From NCBI GenBank assembly GCA_018692315.1, contig JABHKC010000021.1:1-38126 (forward strand): a stretch of DNA of 38,126 bases, in the 5' to 3' direction. The DNA comes from Bacteroidota bacterium (lineage in GTDB: Bacteria > Bacteroidota > Bacteroidia > Bacteroidales > JABHKC01). The notes below the pieces were generated by a model. That model saw nothing but the letters and a program-made list of their open reading frames with translations. It was not told where the DNA came from and did no database searches. Position numbers and translations under genes: made by a program. Below, in pieces: positions 35,459 through 38,126 of this stretch. The first letter of the stretch is position 1; the number at the start of each line of letters is the position of its first letter.

Positions 35459-35475
35459 CCCGATTTTTGATCGGG
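35459..35475. repeat. Small GC-rich hairpin
   Basis: CCCGAT-N5-ATCGGG, with a flanking T/G wobble, stands out from AT-rich surroundings. It lies downstream of the cassette-like methyltransferase gene. No T-run follows on the minus strand, so it may belong to the recombination site rather than end transcription. Confidence 0.45.
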
Positions 35476-35510
35476 GCTCAGTAGTTTTTCGCTGTATTTA
35501 TATTCTTAAG

Positions 35511-35520
35511 TGTTAGCCGC
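35511..35520. repeat. Cassette boundary core, left copy
   Basis: TGTTAGCCGC is the exact reverse complement of 36217-36226. The methyltransferase TAA stop (35515-35513) is embedded in it, as is typical for genes in integron cassettes, whose reading frame ends at the recombination site. Confidence 0.5.
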
Positions 35521-36184
35521 TGGCATTCATATTTTTAATCTTTTCTGCTATCAAATATATTCTTTCAGATTGAAATTCAAAATCATACATTGGTTGTCTT
35601 TGATTAATCTCAATAATTTTAAATCCATATTTATCAAGGTATCCTTTTAAATCATTTTGCGTGTATGTTCTGTAAAATACTGGAGTCTCGTTTTCATCAA
35701 AGTATCCATAGAAATCTCCTGCATGTACTGTAATTGCAATCTTTCCGTTTATTTTAATCATTTTATTAAAATCGGCAAATAATCCATTTAGTTTTTCATC
35801 TGGGATATGAATAATCGAATAAAAAGCATTTATCCCGTCAAAGGATTCTATCTCAAATTCCATCTCGGTCATATCCATTTGTCGAAAGTCAATCTTAGAA
35901 AATTTTTGCTTTGCAGTTTGAATACAATTTTTTGATAAATCAATGCTTGTTACGTTGAATCCCTTACCGCTAAAATATCTAGCTTGCTGAGCTGTTGAAC
36001 AACATCCAATATCTAAAATATTTCCTTTTTGCTTAATCGATAAAATGAATCGGTCTAAAAAATCTTTGTCATAAGGTTTCTTAATCAACTCATCGGAATA
36101 TTGGTTAAAGTAATCAAGATGTTCTTTATCATAGTAATCAGAACAAGAATTCTTAGCTTTCTCTATATCAATATTTTTATCCAT
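35513..36184 (-). CDS. Class I SAM-dependent methyltransferase, cassette-like gene
   Basis: This 223-residue protein has the SAM-binding motif I ILDIGCCSTAQQARYF at about 56-71, then acidic VTSIDLS, motif FRQMDMTEMEF and INAFYSIIHIPDEKL. A C-terminal substrate region follows. It resembles small free-standing methyltransferases of accessory regions; the substrate is unknown. The gene is framed by a perfect 10-bp inverted repeat (35511-35520 and 36217-36226) and follows an integrase tail on the same strand, so it may have arrived as a cassette. No promoter of its own is evident. Confidence 0.8.
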   Translation of the reverse strand: MDKNIDIEKAKNSCSDYYDKEHLDYFNQYSDELIKKPYDKDFLDRFILSIKQKGNILDIGCCSTAQQARYFSGKGFNVTSIDLSKNCIQTAKQKFSKIDFRQMDMTEMEFEIESFDGINAFYSIIHIPDEKLNGLFADFNKMIKINGKIAITVHAGDFYGYFDENETPVFYRTYTQNDLKGYLDKYGFKIIEINQRQPMYDFEFQSERIYLIAEKIKNMNASG

Positions 36185-36194
36185 TTATCATTTG

Positions 36195-36226
36195 TGTTAG
36201 GAGTTTCGTCCTGCTTGCGGCTAACA
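36195..36226. repeat. attC/attI-like recombination site, right copy
   Basis: TGTTAG (36195-36200) and CTAACA (36221-36226) are inverted and enclose a smaller AGGA/TCCT hairpin. The outer core GCGGCTAACA is the exact inverse of the left boundary. The layout (GTTAG...CTAAC with nested pairing) recalls single-strand-folded integron sites, although it is shorter than a full attC. Confidence 0.5.
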
Positions 36227-36275
36227 TTGGTATAAACAGAAAATTCCGTTTATTTCTTTATTATTATTTTTTGTT

Positions 36276-36401
36276 TTAAATATCCATATCATCGAAAGGA
36301 TTAGCAATATCATTGAACTTTGTGCTTAATACATGTGTGTATATTTCAGTTGTTTTAATTGGTTCATGCTCTAATATTGATTGACTTTGATATTCATTAA
36401 T
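36276..36401 (-). pseudogene. C-terminal remnant of a tyrosine recombinase / integron-type integrase
   Basis: An open stretch of 41 codons from just after TAG (36404-36402) to TAA (36278-36276) reads INEYQSQSILEHEPIKTTEI followed by YTHVLSTKFNDIANPFDDM. This is the catalytic C-terminus of a tyrosine recombinase: the His of the L(G)HxxxKTT box (Gly replaced by Glu) and the nucleophilic Tyr of EIYTHV. The NPFDD end is the style of IntI-like integrases. The remaining 250 or so residues are missing; the sequence to the right carries a group II intron tail instead. Confidence 0.8.
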
Positions 36402-36530
36402 CTAAATTAAAAATCCATTGCAAAAATATAAGAATTCTGTTTGCTCGCAAAGTGTTTTTGTCTTTTAACTAGAATCCCAAGCCTGAGAGATTTCCTTCTG
36501 AGCATCAACTCAAATTTTCTTTTGCTGAAT

Positions 36531-36636
36531 GAACCGCTAAGTACGAGACCCGTACGCTTAGTGGCACTTCGGCAGGCTCAGCAGAGCTGTGAGAGGTGCA
36601 CTGGCGGCTATTTTGCCATCAGCCGCCTACTCGATT
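36531..36636 (+). mobile_element. 3' end of a group II intron (domains V and VI), truncated
   Basis: GAACCGCTAAGTACGAGACC begins a domain V-like hairpin (36531-36565): arms CCGCTAAG and CTTAGTGG, upper stem TACG/CGTA. Then TGTGAGAGG, a domain VI-like stem TGGCGGC...GCCGCC (36602-36627) and the terminal CTACTCGATT (36627-36636) usual in a bacterial intron family. Only about 100-200 bases of the intron remain; the frame through it (LNEPLSTRPVR) resembles the read-through of such tails. An extra segment of about 20 bases splits the V-VI linker (36566-36588). The 3' end abuts the stop of the next gene. Confidence 0.65.
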
Positions 36637-36652
36637 AGCTGGTGTTTTTCTA

Positions 36653-37816
36653 TTAAATTTCTTTTCGTTCTAAATCTCCAAATATTTTAAAGTCATTTGT
36701 TCCTGGTTCAGAAATACAATACTCATTTTCTCGATACCAAGTGTAGGTTTTGTTTTTATTGTATTCACCAATCTCATTTAAATAATCAATCTTGGATTTA
36801 TCCCTTTTTGCATTATTGTAAATTGTAAATGCTTTTATTGCAAGGTTACATCCGTTTTGTTTTGAATCAATGAGCCTATTAATGGCGGATTCATACTCCC
36901 AAAATTCATTTAGTAGGAATATTGGTTGATAAGTTTCCTCTTCTATTATTACTTTATCATTCTCGATGATTTTTATAACTGATTTAAATTCGTCTGTGAC
37001 TTCGTGATAAAAATTTAGTCGTAATTCTGTGTTAAAACTGATTTTGTTCTTACTTGTAAATTGAATGTTCCTAAATGACAAATCATGTAAAGAAATAAAG
37101 TAATTACCATTTTTGGCAGCACCAAATGAAAGCCGTGATGTATTATTATTCAATCTATAGTCAACGATAGGATTAAATTCATTTTCAAAACTTTGTTCAG
37201 GGATATACAGCCCTAAATAAAAATCAAATTCCGAATATTTACGAATAAATCTAATTCCGATTTCAAGAACTATTTTTGATAACCTTAGGAGTATTTCCTC
37301 TAAAACTCTTGTGTTTCCAAATCCAATATTTTTATTTAGTAATTCTTCCTCTGGTTCAGCTATGGAAAGAGAATAATGTGAGCCGCCTAATTTATTTGAA
37401 AATAGTTTTATCAGGTCTTCAATTGAATAATACTTTGTTTCTATTTGTATTAGCTCTTTCTTTAAATATTCATCAAGATTTGTCTTCTTTTGATTAAAAT
37501 CTTGCTTTTCAACAGATAAAATAGGAGGTGTAACTCCAAAGACAAGTCCTTTCGCTGAGTCTATTGTAATTATATTTTGTTCAATAAAATAAAATTCTGT
37601 TTGATAATCTAAGATTTCTGCAATGTCGATTAAAAGTGATTTTGATTTTGAGCTTTTTTCACACAACAATGAACGCAATTGACCAATAATAGGAATTATT
37701 AGATATGATTTTCCATTATCAATTTGCTTTATTAAGTCTTTTAGAATGTTAATCGAAGTATATAATTCAACGAATCTTGTTAATAAACCTTTCTTTTTTG
37801 GATTATAGTCGCTCAT
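36653..37816 (-). CDS. Protein of unknown function
   Basis: The protein is 387 residues and not recognised. The N-terminal 60 residues are helical and basic (KKKGLLTRFVELYTSINILK), followed by a mainly helical half with SIEDLIKLFSNKLGGSHYS. From about 195 the sequence turns to alternating strands (FYLGLYIPEQSFENEF, YFISLHDLSFRNIQF, ELRLNFYHEV), suggesting a beta-sandwich, then a charged C-terminus. No signal peptide or membrane segment. A -7 box TATCTTTG sits at 37887-37880. It is enclosed by the 3' ends of two oppositely oriented group II introns, so it belongs to accessory sequence. Confidence 0.7.
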   Translation of the reverse strand: MSDYNPKKKGLLTRFVELYTSINILKDLIKQIDNGKSYLIIPIIGQLRSLLCEKSSKSKSLLIDIAEILDYQTEFYFIEQNIITIDSAKGLVFGVTPPILSVEKQDFNQKKTNLDEYLKKELIQIETKYYSIEDLIKLFSNKLGGSHYSLSIAEPEEELLNKNIGFGNTRVLEEILLRLSKIVLEIGIRFIRKYSEFDFYLGLYIPEQSFENEFNPIVDYRLNNNTSRLSFGAAKNGNYFISLHDLSFRNIQFTSKNKISFNTELRLNFYHEVTDEFKSVIKIIENDKVIIEEETYQPIFLLNEFWEYESAINRLIDSKQNGCNLAIKAFTIYNNAKRDKSKIDYLNEIGEYNKNKTYTWYRENEYCISEPGTNDFKIFGDLERKEI

Positions 37817-37904
37817 TTTTTTTCTTTTAAATACCAGCGTAGAGTAGAGCCTGATAGCCTATTCATATTTTTTTTTCTACAAAGATAATAAAATTAGTTA
37901 GACT

Positions 37905-38126
37905 ATCAGTACCCCTTCATCAAACCGTACGTGAAGTTTTCCCTCATACGGCTTACCGATAGAGTTCTTCATTGAGCTTTCGCAAGGGTTTTCAAACGAG
38001 CATACTTTTCCAAGTCTAACAGCCATTTGCCTTTCACAAATGTACTGTATGGGTGTTGGCGTAACACCTTGTGCGCTTTCCTTCCTTTGCTTGGCTCTAA
38101 TGTATAGCTTCCTTTGAAAAACACGA
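37905..38126 (-). mobile_element. 3' part of a group II intron (domain V), running off the right edge
   Basis: On the minus strand a 33-base segment at 37954-37922 reads AAGCCGTATGAGGG, a short loop, then CTTCACGTACGGTTT. This is the near-universal domain V hairpin of group II introns (GCCGTAYG...CGTACGGYT). GATGAAGGGG follows, where domain VI should start; I could not define the exact 3' splice point. The frame through domain V gives the familiar HVRFDEG read-through. A second open frame of 51 codons ends at 37969 and may be the tail of the intron-encoded protein. The intron body lies beyond the window. Confidence 0.7.

Noticed and set aside
36441-36638. Plus-strand open frame of 65 codons
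   Set aside because: It reads through group II intron domains V and VI; the structure explains the sequence better than a free protein.
1-38126. CRISPR array, tRNA or rRNA genes, tmRNA, prophage
   Set aside because: I scanned for regularly spaced repeats, tRNA-like cloverleaf ends and phage structural genes and saw none; a tRNAscan and Rfam search would be the proper test.

Overview
The window looks like chromosome from a low-GC (by eye about one third G+C) member of the Bacteroidota. Evidence: several promoters match the phylum's TTTG-N19..21-TAnnTTTG pattern. There is a TonB-dependent receptor behind a TPP riboswitch, a lipoprotein-type beta-propeller, SprB-like repeats, a DUF1599 plus BT_3928-type DoxX pair, an EF-G2 paralogue, and the folP-cdaA and thrS-infC-rpmI-rplT gene orders usual in this phylum. 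I could not fix the genus.

Layout. 1-2640: left accessory patch with a decayed TetR repressor gene that keeps a clean promoter/operator, a short coding remnant, and a compact type II restriction-modification pair. 2680-7470 (minus): folate synthesis (folP), c-di-AMP synthase (cdaA), a small MscS channel, a beta-propeller lipoprotein and a LysM glucosaminidase. 7590-10600 (plus): DUF1599 protein, DoxX/BT_3928 protein and a lone DppB-type permease. 10630-15465: a TMTC-like membrane/TPR protein (minus) and a TPP-riboswitch-controlled TonB receptor (plus). 15575-18035 (minus): RNase G, a 30-residue bS22/mS38-like ribosomal protein missed by ordinary ORF cut-offs, and an HU protein. 18195-22580: miaA, a Yip1 protein, smpB and an EF-G-like factor lacking the catalytic His. 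22894-26680: a large exported SprB/FGE-like protein and a two-domain Usp. 26750-30890 (minus): dapB, an RDD-signal peptidase I fusion, a small membrane protein and a second signal peptidase-like protein that has lost its catalytic Ser. 31120-34480 (minus): thrS-infC-rpmI-rplT. 34500-38126: right accessory patch with small exported or membrane proteins, an integrase remnant next to a cassette-like methyltransferase gene, and an unknown gene between the 3' ends of two oppositely oriented group II introns.

How parts work together. In the ribosomal operon, infC appears to start at AUA behind a strong Shine-Dalgarno, and the gaps before rpmI and rplT carry two copies of one RNA element that share a foldable helix with a compensatory change. 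This is the best candidate in the window for an undescribed regulatory system, probably L20 feedback acting separately on each cistron. The riboswitch gene has a hairpin that would hide its start codon. The dapB-lepB cluster pairs one active, unusually fused signal peptidase with a predicted pseudoprotease. The right end reads as a decayed integron-like locus with same-strand integrase and cassette, beside retroelement debris.
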